NCBI GenBank assembly: GCA_963966185.1
Contig: CAWZYM010000006.1
Span: forward strand, 652,001-716,000
Reading direction: 5' to 3'
DNA length: 64,000 bases
Source: Rhabditoides inermis
Taxonomy: Eukaryota > Nematoda > Chromadorea > Rhabditida > Rhabditidae
How positions within the stretch are numbered: position 1 is the first letter of the stretch; each line of letters begins with the position of its first letter. Under the pieces are notes generated by a model. It saw only the letters and a list, made by a program, of their open reading frames with translations, had not been told where the DNA came from and did no database searches. Below are positions 23,337 to 35,951 of this stretch, piece after piece. The translations under genes and the position numbers were made by a program.

Positions 23337-26300
23337 ATGCCCGACTCTGGCGGCTCAATAGACGTGGGAGCGTGTCACATTTGTGAGGATAAAGCGACCG
23401 GAAAACACTACGGAGCGATCAGCTGCGACGGGTGCAAAGGTGAGAGAGGGCGCAGGTAGACAGAGAACGGCGCGCAACTGCGTACTTTGACCCCTTTCTG
23501 CTCGTGTTGTAGTTTGTAGTAGTGTTTCAAGTTTCAATGCAAGTACGCACTGATCTCTGCGTTAATCTCTCTGGACCATCTCTTCGTGTGGAAAACGCTT
23601 ATCTCACTGGAAGGAATATATCGACTAGAAATTGTATGAAATTGCATGTTTTATTTCCCATTATGTGTACTATCAAAAAATTTCGAAATTCATTCCAAAA
23701 AGACGTCAACGTCGAGATGAAATAAACTTTGATTGAGTGTAAAGTGATCTCATATACACGTGCATATATCACGCAATCTCTGAGAGAATCGGACACCACT
23801 GGGATCTAGGATATGAAATAGTGGAAAGTTATGATGTTTTGGTGTTTTCAGTAACTAACAAGTATCAACAACATGTTATGCAACTTTTTTTCGAAATTGA
23901 AATGATTAAATTTTGATAAGCTAAATCGGTCAAATGTCATCGAAACCTATACATATAACCCATTTTTGGACAGCTGATACAATTTTAAGAAACTTTTTAT
24001 ATAGAAAATTTTTGATGTAACCCAAAGGTTAAGCTTTTATAGGCGAAAATATGATTTCTTTTGTAAAAAATAATTTCTTAAAAATATATGGAAGTTCGAT
24101 AGCAGTCTCTAGTTTGCATTATTCAAAACGTGAAGTTGTTTGTAATCAAATAAAAATTATACGAGGAAAATCGAAGGGTACGTCTTTTTTGCTACAGCCG
24201 TTTGAAAATGATCCACTCATGGTGGTCCATCGCAAATGGACCATAAGCAGATAAGAACCATACAAAAACTGAAAAGTTTCGAAAACTAGAAGTAATTTGA
24301 AGCATACTTTGTGTTCACATTGTCGTTGTACCATCAAATCCAAAAAAGTTATGAGCGTTTCAATCCAAGAAAATTTAAAAAATTTCCACTCTTTCGGGTG
24401 TGGTGATTATCCAGTCTTCAATAGCACCTTATTCTGGTTAGTTTATGAAAATGTAACCTATACAACGTGTAAAAACACTTATATTTCAAAAATCGACGGG
24501 GACGTCTTTTGAGATATCGACCTTTGAATGTTGCTGGCTCGCGAACATGCAACACTTAACAAAAACCGTTCCACTATAATAGTACTTTTTGTAACTAGTT
24601 GTTCAAACTTACCATAAAAAGAATATAAAAACTATGTGTTTTTGAAAAAAAAAGAGAACGTATTTTGATTTATCGATCTTCATGGTCGTCATGTTCGCGA
24701 GCCAGCAACATTCAAACGTCGACATCTCAAAAGATGTCCCCTTCGATTTTTGAAATATAAGTGTTTTTACACTTTGTATAGGTTACATTTTCATAAACCG
24801 ACCAGAATAAGGTGCTATTGAAGGCTGGATAATCACCACGTCCAAAAAAGTAGAAATTTTTAAATTTTCTTGGATTGAATCGCTCATAAATTTTTTGGAT
24901 TTGATGGTACAACGACAATGTGAACACAAAGTATGCTTCAAATTACTTCTAGTTTTTAAAACTATTCAGTTTTTGTATGGTTCTTATCTGCTTATGGTCC
25001 ATATGCGTTGGACCACCATGAGTGGATCATTTTCAAACGGCTGTAGCAAAAAAGACGTACCCTTCGATTTTTCTCGTATAAATTTTCTTCTGTTATAAAC
25101 AACTTTAAGTTTTGAATAATGCAAACTAGAGACTGCTATCGAACTTCCATATATTTTTAAGAATTTATTTTTCACGAAAGAAATCATATTTTCGCCTATA
25201 AAAGCTTAACCTTTGGGTTACATCATTTTTTGTCTATATAAAAAGTTTTTTAGATTGATGTAAGGAATCGAATTATTTTTTGTAAGTTAGTTTTGGACAA
25301 AAACTGACAAAGTTGAGGTGGTGGTCCCTTAACTTGCTAAATATGCAAATTTCAATGAAATCATCATTACCACTTTGTGAAGGACCCTTCATAACCCCAA
25401 ACTACGCCTTCAAAAACCCTAGATCCCACATGTCCCAAAAACGTCCGATTCTCTCAGAGATTGCGTGATATAATGACAAATAGTCTCATACGCCTACGAT
25501 TACAGGTTTCTTCCGTCAAAATGTTGAGATTCATATACAATTTGAATGAGTGTAAAGTGATCTCAGACACGTGCATAATCCATAATGACAAACAGTCTCA
25601 TACGAGTCATACGCATACGATTACAGGTTTCTTCCGGCGGAGTATCCGCAAGTCGCACAACTACGTCTGCCGGTTCGATCACAGATGCCAGGTCGACAAA
25701 AGTGCGTTTATCGATTTTTGAGAATTTGGAGAATTTTGATATTTAGAGTCTGTCACTAGTGGAATGAAGAGTTACAAGCTATATAATTTATTTGTCGTCG
25801 GAATGGCTAGAATTGCTAAAACGTGGCCGCGATGGAATACTTATTCTTCCCGGCGCTACTCTGTGAATAATTGATTTTTGAGCTATGATCACATAACTGT
25901 GGAATTGAATTGAAAAATACTATTAATGGGGAACTGACAGAATTCCAATGCTATATTACAGATCACAGAAACGGGTGTCGCGCGTGCCGACTACAGAAAT
26001 GCATCATAGCCGGCATGAAATCAGCAGGTGAGTTTTATTCTTCAAAAAAAACGTTCAAAGTAAAACCAAAACCAACACTAAAAATTATACGCATATAGTT
26101 CACCTGGGACGAAACAGGCCAAACTATTTTTATTCCCCAAACATTTATCTCCTGCCGTAATTCTAATGGAACATACTAACTTTAGAATCAGAATATTTAT
26201 CTCGAATCAAATAGCACATACTAACTTATTGTAATGTATTTTCAGCTACTCGAAATGATCGTGAATTAGCAAATCAAATCATTATAATGTATTTCCAGCC

Positions 26301-29300
26301 ATCCAGAACGAGCGTGATCTGATAGGAAAGCGGAAGAAGCCGTGCTCCTCGTCGAGCGAAGAAGAGTTCTTGGAACTACTACTCAGGTATCGTTTAAGTA
26401 GCGGCCAGTCTCTTCGAAACTCTCTTCTAAACTGACGAAACGCCTTCGAAACATGACCAAACAGTGTGTTTCGAAGGCGTATTGAAGGGGCTGTTTAGAA
26501 GAGACTGACCACACCTTTACTATTTCATTTTTCTCGATAATTCTGTTTCTGTCTTATATTCGAATAATTTTTCTTGTTTTCAAGTAGTACCAGTAAATTA
26601 TGTGATCGTACCGTACAGAAATATATATATATATATATTTTTTAGAAGCGAGAAGATGTGCCAACAATTGCGGAGCAGCGTCATCAAAAGCACAGAGCAG
26701 GTAACTCAATCGCTCCTTACAGTCTTATCCCTCGAAATGACTCTATTTGGCATGTCCTCTGGAACATCCAAACATCTTACCCTACCGCATTTCAATATAC
26801 ATTGAGTATAGTGTATCCTCTAAGTGATGTTAGATCTACTCGCAGGCGAGTTACGACTGCGGGAAGGTGACGAATGCTTGGTCAGCCACGGACGAGCGAC
26901 AGAGAAGAGCCACCATCAACGACGTGGGAAAGAGCATCCATCAACAGGTGGGGGAGGAGGGTGTGTGCCTATGTTCTCTCGCGTTCAACCTGCATCGTTT
27001 TGGGATTCCGTGATCACTTTTCGTTCCGTGTTTCGGTGGTTCAGCGGTTGAATGCTTACAAGAGTTTGTGAGATAGTTTCGTACCGCAACCATTCGCCCA
27101 TTCCCCCCTCGTTGCAGCTGGTGCTGCTCGTCGAGTGGGCCAAGTCGCTGCCGCACTTCAACCAGCTGGACGTCGTTGACAAGGTGAGAGCAGAAGAAAA
27201 CCAAGTTACTCTCTCTCTCTCTCTTCTCTCTCTCTCCCTCTCCCTCTCTCTCCCCCTCTCTATCTCTATCTCTATCTCTCTCTCTCCTCGACCGACTTTG
27301 TGTAGTTCTGATGAGCGATGTAATTGGCTCATCGACTGGTACCAACCAGTGTTGAGTTGAGATGTGTTGGCGTTGGGTTGAGACAATGAGGTTGAGACAA
27401 TGAGAGTTGAGACGTTGTGTAGAGTGTAGTTGTGTTCATGCGAAGACGAGCTACTTCCTCACTCTCTTCTTGACCGACTGTCCGGCTGCCATCTGCCAAT
27501 CGCATTTGCTTTTCTTTTTTATGTTCAACATCCCGTCACCGGCGGTGCCTTCTGAAGCGCAACGCGGCGCATGTGCCAGCCAGTTACATTTCGCGTGTTG
27601 TAAAACCATAAAAGTAAAGAACCCTCCGAGTCAAAAGATTACTCATGGCACTACACCATAGTCCAACTCGAGCCGTATCGAGAACCCTTGCAGGCGTGCC
27701 TTCTGAAGCACAACGCGGTGCATTTGCCGTTTCTTTTCTCTGTTACATTGTTGAACTTCCCCTTCTGACCGTAATCTTTCTCTGCCAAGAAATTATAGAG
27801 TAACACAACAAGAAATGATTGCAGGCGTGCCTTCTGAAGCACAACGCGGCGCAGGTGATCGTTCTGGGCGTGGCGTTCCGCTCGCTGGCCGCCGACGACG
27901 CCATCTGTCTTGCCAACGACGCCCTGCTGCCGCGGGAACACGCCAATCAAGTCGGCGACATCAAGTGAGTCGGCAGCCAGAATGAATTCTGACCCCTCGG
28001 AATGCATTTTTACCGTTGCTCAATTCCTTGTCCCGCCATTCTGATCAGTCCGTTCTTATCTTGTTTTTTGAATCATTCCAGGCTTCTAGGGGTAAAAATG
28101 CATTCTGAGTGAGGGATCGGAATGGCTATTCCACTCTGTAGTTGAGTCTATAGTTGACTATCCTATATTAGTCTATATAAGTGTTCAGATCTGATAAAGA
28201 ATTTTTTCTGCCCGCAAATGTTTCGATAAAATTTTCACAACAAAAACTCACCATCGAAATTTCGTCGATTACGTTTTGTTAGGTCTGTTTTGAATTCTGC
28301 TACGAATCGTTGAGTGTGGGCGATGAAAGGTCCCGGATATAGTTGAAAGTAGAACTGTGGCGATACTCTCGAAAATCACGGATGATAGTAGTATTGTATT
28401 GAGGTTGAGGATGGTGAGCCGCGAGCGGATGATACCGATTCATATAAAGATAAACACATCGTTCCCAACGGCGCGAAAAAAAATGGTGCATTTTACATCG
28501 TTTTTAGCGGCGCGGTGAACTGCACTTAAGTGTGTTATTACTTAATTAGCATATTTCTTTCCAGCGGCGCGGTGAACCGCATCCTGGACGAGCTGGTCGC
28601 GCCGATGCGGCGGCTGGCCGTCGACTTCTGCGAGTGCGTCGCGTTGAAAGCCACGCTCTTCTTCAATCCCGGTGAGTCCGTCAACCACCACTGTCCACTC
28701 GCATAGTTCTCATCAGTTGTGCTAGACAGCTAGACCCAGTAGAGTGCGTCGCCGTAAAACGATCCCGGTGAGTCTCAGGCGCAGGCTTACCTTAGGCTGG
28801 ACAGTCAAACTGTCCGCTCACATAGTTCTCTCCTTCATCTTAGCACCCCGTAGACGTTTCCTCGGACTATGGCAGTTTTGTGAGATTGCACATCCGCTCT
28901 TTTGCAGTGACGCGCGGCGTGTCGGGTAAGTCAACGCAAACACATACTACCGTTAGACTAGGCAATTGCTCTGAATTGAATGTGCTTAGTCAATTTCTGA
29001 ATTTTGATGAGTCTACCCTTACACGAGTCCTCTTTCGTAATCCTCCCACTATGCAGTGGTGCGCATTGTCATATGTTCTTATCTTCCTATCATATCTTTC
29101 TATCGTATTTCGTATATCTTCCTATCATATATTTTTCTATCATTCAATATTAGGCAATAGAGATATCACAAAGAATACACGAATTTGAATCGAGTGGTTT
29201 CGACTCCTAGCATCTTACCACTTGAGCCTTCCATCAACCCGGAGTCTCATCAGAGATCATAATATCTTCTCCTTGCAGTTGCCCGCGGCGTGTCGGACGT

Positions 29301-30449
29301 GGACCGGGTGGAGGAAGCCAGGGCGTGCTGTCTGCGCGCGCTCGAGAGGAGATGGTGGGTGCACCGAGTCACAACGAAATCGGTCGAACACTTTCAACAA
29401 CTCGCGTGTGTATGATCAGCCCCAATAGGTATGATAAAGTATTCTCCACCCCGAGTGCCAGAATCACAACAAAATTAGTCGAACACTCAACGATTGGCGT
29501 GTGTATGATCAGTGGATCAGTCCCAATAGGTATGCGAAATGCGATGTACCAATTGAAATTGATTTGTTCATGATTTATTGTCTCATTACAGCGTGGGTCG
29601 AGGCGACTGCCGCTTCGGCCGGCTGCTCCTTCTCCTGCCCCCGCTGCACGCTGTCGCACAGCAATTGGTGAGCGGACGTCAGCGAATTGTCGTTTCAAAA
29701 AAAAAACATCCAAATATATCAACAGTCAGCCAATCACAAGTCGCACAGCAATTGGTGAGAACAGAAAATTTAATCGTCAAATACTAAAATCGAGATCAAT
29801 CAATCAATTAATCAAATTAATTAATCATTTAAAAAGACACCAAAATCTAGATAGCAAGATACCATTTCATATCAGAAGTCGAGCGTCACAATTGAGCGCG
29901 CAAGCTCGGGAAACAAAATCTTTCGCGTTCCGTTATCACATGCTCATTAATACAATGGAATACGCTGACGTGGGTAGACTTGAAACAATGAATCAACCCA
30001 CGCGCCTTCCAGGTAGAAGACGTGCAGCTCGCGCGCGTCTTCGGCCTCGCCAACGTCGACTCGCTCATGCAGGTACGGTATACAGTATACAGTATCCAAA
30101 AACTACGTACAGTATCAGTAACGTTTTTTTCGCTTCCACAATTCTGATCGCGACCAGAGACTCACATACAGTTGCTAAACGTTTCTAATTCTATGAAATG
30201 ATCGAGGTTATTTATGTCTGTAGTAATTGCACACCTCTTTCACACAACTGACAAACGTTTTCAGTACAGTATTATTAAAATATTTTCAAGTACAGTATTA
30301 TTAAACAGTATTATTAAAATATTTACAGTATTATTGAAAAATTCTTAAGTACAGTATTATTAAAATATTTTCAGGAGCTGATTCTGCACGACGACTCGAG
30401 CGATCCGCAGCTCATCAACACTCTCGCAGCCACCATAAAACAGGAATGA
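23337..30449 (+). CDS. HNF4-type nuclear hormone receptor 2
   Basis: Thirteen exons join in frame to 362 aa: 23337-23439, 25627-25701, 25962-26027, 26299-26386, 26646-26700, 26846-26947, 27118-27183, 27825-27964, 28565-28671, 29279-29354, 29592-29667, 30013-30072, 30375-30449. The DNA-binding domain starts at CHIC (residue 12) and has the standard HNF4 P-box CDGCKG, then [16 protein letters not shown] and CRACRLQKC. The sequence after it ([16 protein letters not shown]) is typical of HNF4. The ligand-binding domain has [33 protein letters not shown] and [16 protein letters not shown]. The tail is short, unlike receptor 1. The two are tandem paralogues in the same orientation and share blocks along the whole ligand-binding domain. 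Almost every intron carries decoy copies of its exon edges. Intron 1 contains a 1.7-kb foldback transposon. Confidence 0.92.
23767..25470. mobile_element. 1.7-kb foldback (inverted-repeat) transposon
   Basis: The ends are TATCACGCAATCTCTGAG and its complement, flanked by TA on both sides (23765-23766 and 25471-25472). The two arms of about 780 bp (to about 24552 and from about 24688) are inverted copies of each other. They share landmarks such as GGCGAAAATATGATTTC (24043 and, inverted, near 25187) and GCTGGCTCGCGAACATG. About 135 bp separate them. No transposase frame is present, so it looks like a non-autonomous Tc1/mariner-type (TA-inserting) element. The arms differ by scattered changes and indels, so it is not brand new. 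Confidence 0.88.
26394..26520 (-). mobile_element. Acceptor-carrying TIR element, reverse copy in receptor 2
   Basis: It runs from TTAAGTAGCGGCCAGTCTC to GAGACTGACCACACCTTTAC with inverted arms of about 25 bp and an inner inverted part (GCCTTCGAAAC / GTTTCGAAGGC). It sits 8 bp after the donor of the intron 26387-26645. Relative to the gene it is opposite to the other copies, and the gene uses a separate acceptor (TTTTTTAG at 26645). Confidence 0.8.
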
Positions 30450-30589
30450 CACAGCCTCTCTCCACACTACGAGTCTACGCCCATCCAGGCCCCGCCCACT
30501 CTCTCTCTCTCTCTCGCCGTGCCAGTTCACTTGCAATTGCACTAAACACCTCTCTTGCCACACACACACATAAACCCTCACGAGTCCAT

Positions 30590-30606
30590 ATTAAATATCG
30601 TTTATT
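30590..30606. terminator. Back-to-back poly(A) signals of receptor 2 and pop-1
   Basis: ATTAAA at 30590-30595 lies 141 nt after the receptor 2 stop on the plus strand. TTTATT at 30601-30606 is AATAAA for pop-1 on the minus strand, 460 nt after its stop. Only 5 bp separate the two, so the two convergent transcripts probably overlap at their 3' ends. Confidence 0.6.
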
Positions 30607-31066
30607 ATAGGTGGTGCGTGTCAATTTGCAAATATTATCGTAAACAAAAACAATCTCCTATCCTTAAATAGTAACACAAATATCGAGAGAGCACGATAAT
30701 CTCTCAGACAAAGACTGTGACACAATACACGTATCGGGCGGCGCTCGAGCCATATAAACTGCAAGACTATGTACAAATATATGTGCCTGTATGTGCTTCT
30801 CGCGCCGCTCATGATATATAAATCCAAACAGAAATAGCAATGCTCAAAGAGTACGAGGTGTTACTTATACCAAACATATTACAACTAGTGGGTACGAGAA
30901 ATGTGAAAGTGCACAGCTGCTAGAAAGGGAGAGCGCGCAACAGGCCACCACAGCCGTTGGCTAAAGGAGAGAGAGAGTGAGTGAGAGGGAGTGAGAACAG
31001 GGAGCGATCCCTGCATAGCCAGAGTCGGGTCGGCAGAGTAGAAGCGCGCAAGATCGGCCGAGACGC

Positions 31067-34000
31067 TCACAGAGTCATGAGCGACTCCTGTTGCATGGCC
31101 ACCTCCTGCAGGGCCGCGAGCGTCGACGGGTCGTCCACCTCGTCGTCAATGTCGCTCTCGCTGTCCGACGCGTCGTCGGTGGGCGAGCCGCCCGCCCCCA
31201 CCATACGGTGCTCCACGCCAAACTCCAGCGGCGCCACGTGACTTGTGCTGCCCGGACGGTGCGGCGTCAGCGCCTGCAAGTCAATCAATCGATAATCAAT
31301 CAATCAATAATCATACTTGACTTGATACTTGATACCTCATAACCATCTATACTTACGTACTCGAGTAAGTAAATACAGATTGAAAGCCATAACCGTCCAT
31401 ATATTCTATTCTATCACAACAATCCAACCCAATCAATCCTACCTTGTCGAGGCCGATGCTGCTGCCGTGCGAGGTGACACTGTCGGGTCTATCCCGCAGG
31501 AACACCTCGCACTTCTTCTTCCTCTTGCAGAACTTGCACCACAGATCCGTTCGCTCCATGCCGAACCGCGCACGACACTTCTTCACCTCAGTCTCCTCTG
31601 CAAAAAACACGGGCATAAGTTTTTTTTTCTTTCTTGTACATTTCCTCTGCAAACACGGCAATACAATAATACTTTTTTCTTTGTTGTCTAATAATATGCT
31701 ATGCTATTGCTGGCTACTCTGCAAACAAGCGCATAGTTTTTTTTTAATACCGTACTCCGTAAACAAGGCGATAAACTAATGAGTGGGAGCTGAGAGACGC
31801 CAAGATGCTTAGAAAATACAGTAGAGTTCAGCCCGTGCACACAGTCCATCACCAAAGCGCCCCCTTCATCTCACATGCTCAAACGACTACACTCAAGCAC
31901 CCGCTACTCCACACACGAGCAGATCCCCCTTTCCAACCCCAACCGGCTACCGTATCCCTCTCACTATCACTCGAGTGGGCTGTGTTAACAACCCGCGCTC
32001 GCGCTCTATTTACACACTCATCGCACAGCTATCCGATACCGTATCTCTCCTCGCCACTCTTGTCAATCCCACATATCCCACTCAGCCGCACCCACTCCTC
32101 TACAAGAGGACACACACATATATCAACAACCAAATCAATCAAAACAAGCTACACACACAAGCTACCGTACCCCTACTCACCGACGCTCTTCTCGCGATTC
32201 CTCTTCTTCTTCTTGTGCAGGCGGTAGTTCTCCTTGGCCGACCAGTGCGGGTACTTCTGCCGGTGCTCCTCTCTGTCCGCCTTGGCCAGGTCAAAGTAGC
32301 GCTGCTGGTCCTCCTTGTTCAGCGCGTGCCATCTTCTTCCCAGTTCCTTGTTCAACTCGGCGCTCTGCTTCTCCTAGAAACACCAATCAATTACCTAAAC
32401 GTCACAATGAGAGAGAAAGAGAGAGACAGACAGACAGACAGCATCTCGCCACACCCACCTTATACTCTAGCTCCTCGAGCAACTTTGGCCGGTTCTCCTT
32501 CATGTACCACATGAACGCGTTGAGCGGCTTCTTGATGTGGTCCTCCTTGGCGCGCCGCTCGCTCTTCATCTTGCGCGTCTCGCCCGGCTCGCTGAGTCCG
32601 CCGGCGAGGTGCGCCATCGCGTTCTGGTACGGCAGCCGCATCTGGTTGATCTGATTGAGCGGATTAGCGCCGCCCGATCGCATCGACGCCGGTAGAGGCA
32701 CACCGCACTGAAAACAGTGTGTGTGCGGTGACTACCGGCTACGACATGCCCTACAGTAAGCAGTAAGAGTGTACAGTAAGGGGAACACCGCACTGAAACA
32801 GTGTGTGGTGACTACCGGCTACAGTATGCCCGTACAGTACCTTGGCGGCGGCTCCGGCCATGGCTCCGTACAGCGGGCTGGCGGGTCCGTTCATCATCAG
32901 CTGCTGGAGGCCGAACGAGGGAGAGAGGGCGGCCGGCATGAACGGCATGAACGAGGGAGACATGCGCGGCTGCATCGGGTTCTGAAATATGGTACCTTAA
33001 AGTTTGTGTACATACATATAGTTTGTGTAAATAGCATATAGTTTGTGTACATCCATATACCATATAGCTTGTGTAAATTCAATATATCGAAAACGGTAGG
33101 TTTGTCCTGTCCGTAAGTAACGGTATACGGTAACTCCAACCTCATCGCCTACACCCCAACCAGCGCGTTGAGGATACTTTGCTAAGCTCTCTACCGTAAT
33201 CCCCAAATCGTCAAAACACGAGCTCCCCCACCGGAAATCATTAGCCCGGGCTCGCAAACAACCAATCGACGCAATAATTATCACAGCCGTAGCCGTACCA
33301 TTCACCTCAATTTCTAATTGTCACCCCAGGTATTCAAAGCGCGCATACAAAAGAAGGCACGTTCGGTAATGACCCCGCGAGAGCGCTGTCTCAAAAATAA
33401 GCGACACTGGAATCCCCCCGATCTCTCCATACAAAACGCGACAATACGCGGCGGTGTGAAATTACACTCGCACAAAATTGCCGGGAAAGCGAGTCAAGTG
33501 CGCGTGTGTTCTCGCTTTGAATTGGGCGATTCTCAATTCGCCTCCCGCTCCCGCTCGCCTGGTAATGATCCATAGGCACCTTTGTATCGACTACAACAAT
33601 GCGAGTCCGCCGCCGCACACTCGACCCCTTTTCACTCTCACTCTCGATATCAACTACAGTAGTTGTAGACCTACAGTACCCCTTTCGGACTCACCATCAA
33701 CCAGGGCATGCCCATGAACATTGTGGGGAAGGCGCCATAGCTGGGTGAGAATGGCGGTAGCGCGCCGAAGGGAAGGCCGGCAAACGAGGGAGACGCGGCC
33801 GCCTTGGCCTCGAACGCCGATTTGACGCCTGAAAAGGATTCAGTTAAACTTTGAGCATCCCTCGATCACACTCATTAGCAGTTGCGGCGGCGGCGGCGCT
33901 TCGAGTGCACACATATTTGCTAGAGCAGTGCACTCCAATCTACTTGTCGGACACCGATAGCCTATCCCTCTCGCGCACACTCGAGTGCTACGCTACAGTC

Positions 34001-35951
34001 CACTCCACCGACACTAATCACACCGAAAGCACCCCACTGATCCGTGTCTTCTGCGCAAGGCGACAAGCGCCGCGCACGTGTATTGATGAAAAGTGCGATA
34101 ATGACAACTACATGACAAATCGTCGGGTGTGCGCCGCTGCCGTTGGCAAGTTGGGGGCAAGAAGCGCAGGCCACGCGGACTCGATATTATTATAGTGTCG
34201 GTGTCGGCGACGCGTCATGCTATAGCAGGCGGCGATGAGCAAAATTAATGATGCCGAAGCGGCGGCGAGCCGCGCCGTGAATCGACGACCCGCGACATTG
34301 TATCGTATCATTCATAATTGACTTTTGGCTTGAGCCCCGCGCTAAACCGGCGCTGACTCATTACGCAATGCGTTCCCACCTAGCTTTCGCTCTCCACACA
34401 CACCGTTCTCGCACCACTATCAGCTCTTTTTCAGAGGTCGCTTATCAGATTATGCGAGTTGCTGCCCACTCACACCGTAAATGTCAACCTAATCATTGTT
34501 TCCATAACAGGCGAGGGGCCAGACACCGCATACAGTAACCACATCCGGAGTAGAGCCGCATAATACGGTAATGACAGTCTCGGTGGTTGCGATTCTTTCC
34601 ACCCCCGCTGCGCACAATGCCAATACGCAAATTGCATGTGCCGTTCGCTCCCTGTGAAATTTCCACAAACCGCCATCATTTTTGAAACTGAAAGGCGTTG
34701 GATTCAAGGCCGCACCGGGGGTGCGATTCGACACTTGGCAGAAAGCTCTCACCCCGGTTTCATCTGATATCAAGCAGTGACCGTATTCTCGTCTCTCGAT
34801 TGTTATCGAGCCGCGCGGCGACTGTCACTCAAACCGCATGCCCCTTCGGTGAACCCAGTTGATTGATCACACAGCCATTCAAACTGCGCGACAAGAGAGA
34901 TTCAAATTCTCGTGTAATCTCTTTGCCGGAACAGAGCGGATATGAGTACACTGCGTGTCGGCGGCGGCGGCGGCGTGTGCCGTCGGGTGATTGATCCGAC
35001 GATTGCTTCCAATCCATCCCCCATCTCAGCCCGCGACACAACCCCTCGCCACTCACAACAAATAGACAATGTGAGTCGGACATCGACTGTAAAGTGGCAA
35101 GGCGCCGGCGGGTCGCGCGCCGCTCGCGACCTCAGCATATCCGGGAGAGAACAGCGCGCCTGCCCGAATGGGCATCGCATAGCCGAGAGACGCTACCGGG
35201 GGCAAAAACGCATGACAAGGTGGACGGGGAACGGCGCGCGCCGTCAGTTGCGATCAACTTCACAGCCGCCTCTGACAGACAGCACTGACATCGATCGATT
35301 GAGAGACACTGGCCGGGCCGTGGCTGATAAGCATCGCTTCAAAGCCGCCGCCGCTAATAGGTGTGAAGAAGGAGAAGTGTGTGTGTGTGTTCCAATCGGT
35401 CGTCATGTAATATTGAATGATACGCAGGAGTGAATCAGAGAGGCCAAGCCAACAATGGAGCGTTGAGGAACTTTCCCATGCACTCTGTGTGCGCGGGAAG
35501 GGAGAGCGCGAGGATGGGTGCAAGGTCAGATGAAAGAGACGCGCCGCCGATGCAATACAAAACTCTCGCTCTGGCAAACAGTCGCGAGACTCGCGCATTG
35601 AGTCTAGAAGCGGTGAGATGAAGGAGGGGAAGATTATACCACACACTCATGCCACTCCTCGACAAAAAAACCACTACACAAACGCGGCAAATTGAGCAAT
35701 CAGCTACTCATACACCAATCAATTCATTGACTCACCATTGATCGTCTTCTGCTCCAGCTCAGTTTCGAGGGCAACCTGGAATCGACACAGTAAATACAAG
35801 ATGATACATAAATAATAGCAATCAACGTTGAAACACTTACCTCCTTCTTGTCTTGCGCGAGCTGCTGGGATGACTGGGCGGTGGTGTCGAGGTCCTCGGC
35901 GTCATTGGAGCCGCGGAACACCTTCACCTCGTCCGCTCCGTCGTCGGCCAT
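31067..35951 (-). CDS. pop-1: POP-1 / TCF-LEF transcription factor
   Basis: Eight exons on the minus strand join to 409 aa (C. elegans POP-1 is 438): 35841-35951, 35736-35775, 33695-33828, 32841-32981, 32459-32707, 32181-32373, 31443-31597, 31067-31273. The N-terminus MADDGADEVKVF is the beta-catenin-binding motif. Residues 50-160 are rich in Pro, Met, Phe and Ala. The HMG box starts near residue 199 (DHIKKPLNAFMWYMKENR, then SAELNKELGRRWH). A basic KKKKR stretch follows, then the C-clamp at about 294-318 (KKCRARFG...WCKFCKRKKKC) with its four cysteines. The acidic DASDSESDIDDE and final QQESLMTL resemble the C. elegans end. It acts in the nucleus as the output of Wnt/beta-catenin asymmetry signalling. 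Two consensus TCF sites lie upstream. Confidence 0.97.
35336..35356 (+). promoter_or_regulatory. TCF-helper-like element in pop-1 intron 2
   Basis: Within the first 2 kb after the pop-1 start, in intron 2, CTTCAAAGC (one mismatch to the TCF core) is directly followed by GCCGCCG. GCCGCCG matches the Helper motif read by the C-clamp of TCF proteins. A bipartite TCF target arrangement is plausible, but the match is short. Confidence 0.3.

Noticed and set aside
24051..25187. Two nearly identical 67-aa proteins in opposite orientation (24051-24254 plus, 24984-25187 minus)
   Set aside because: They are mirror images caused by the inverted arms of the foldback element. No known domain and no sign of expression.
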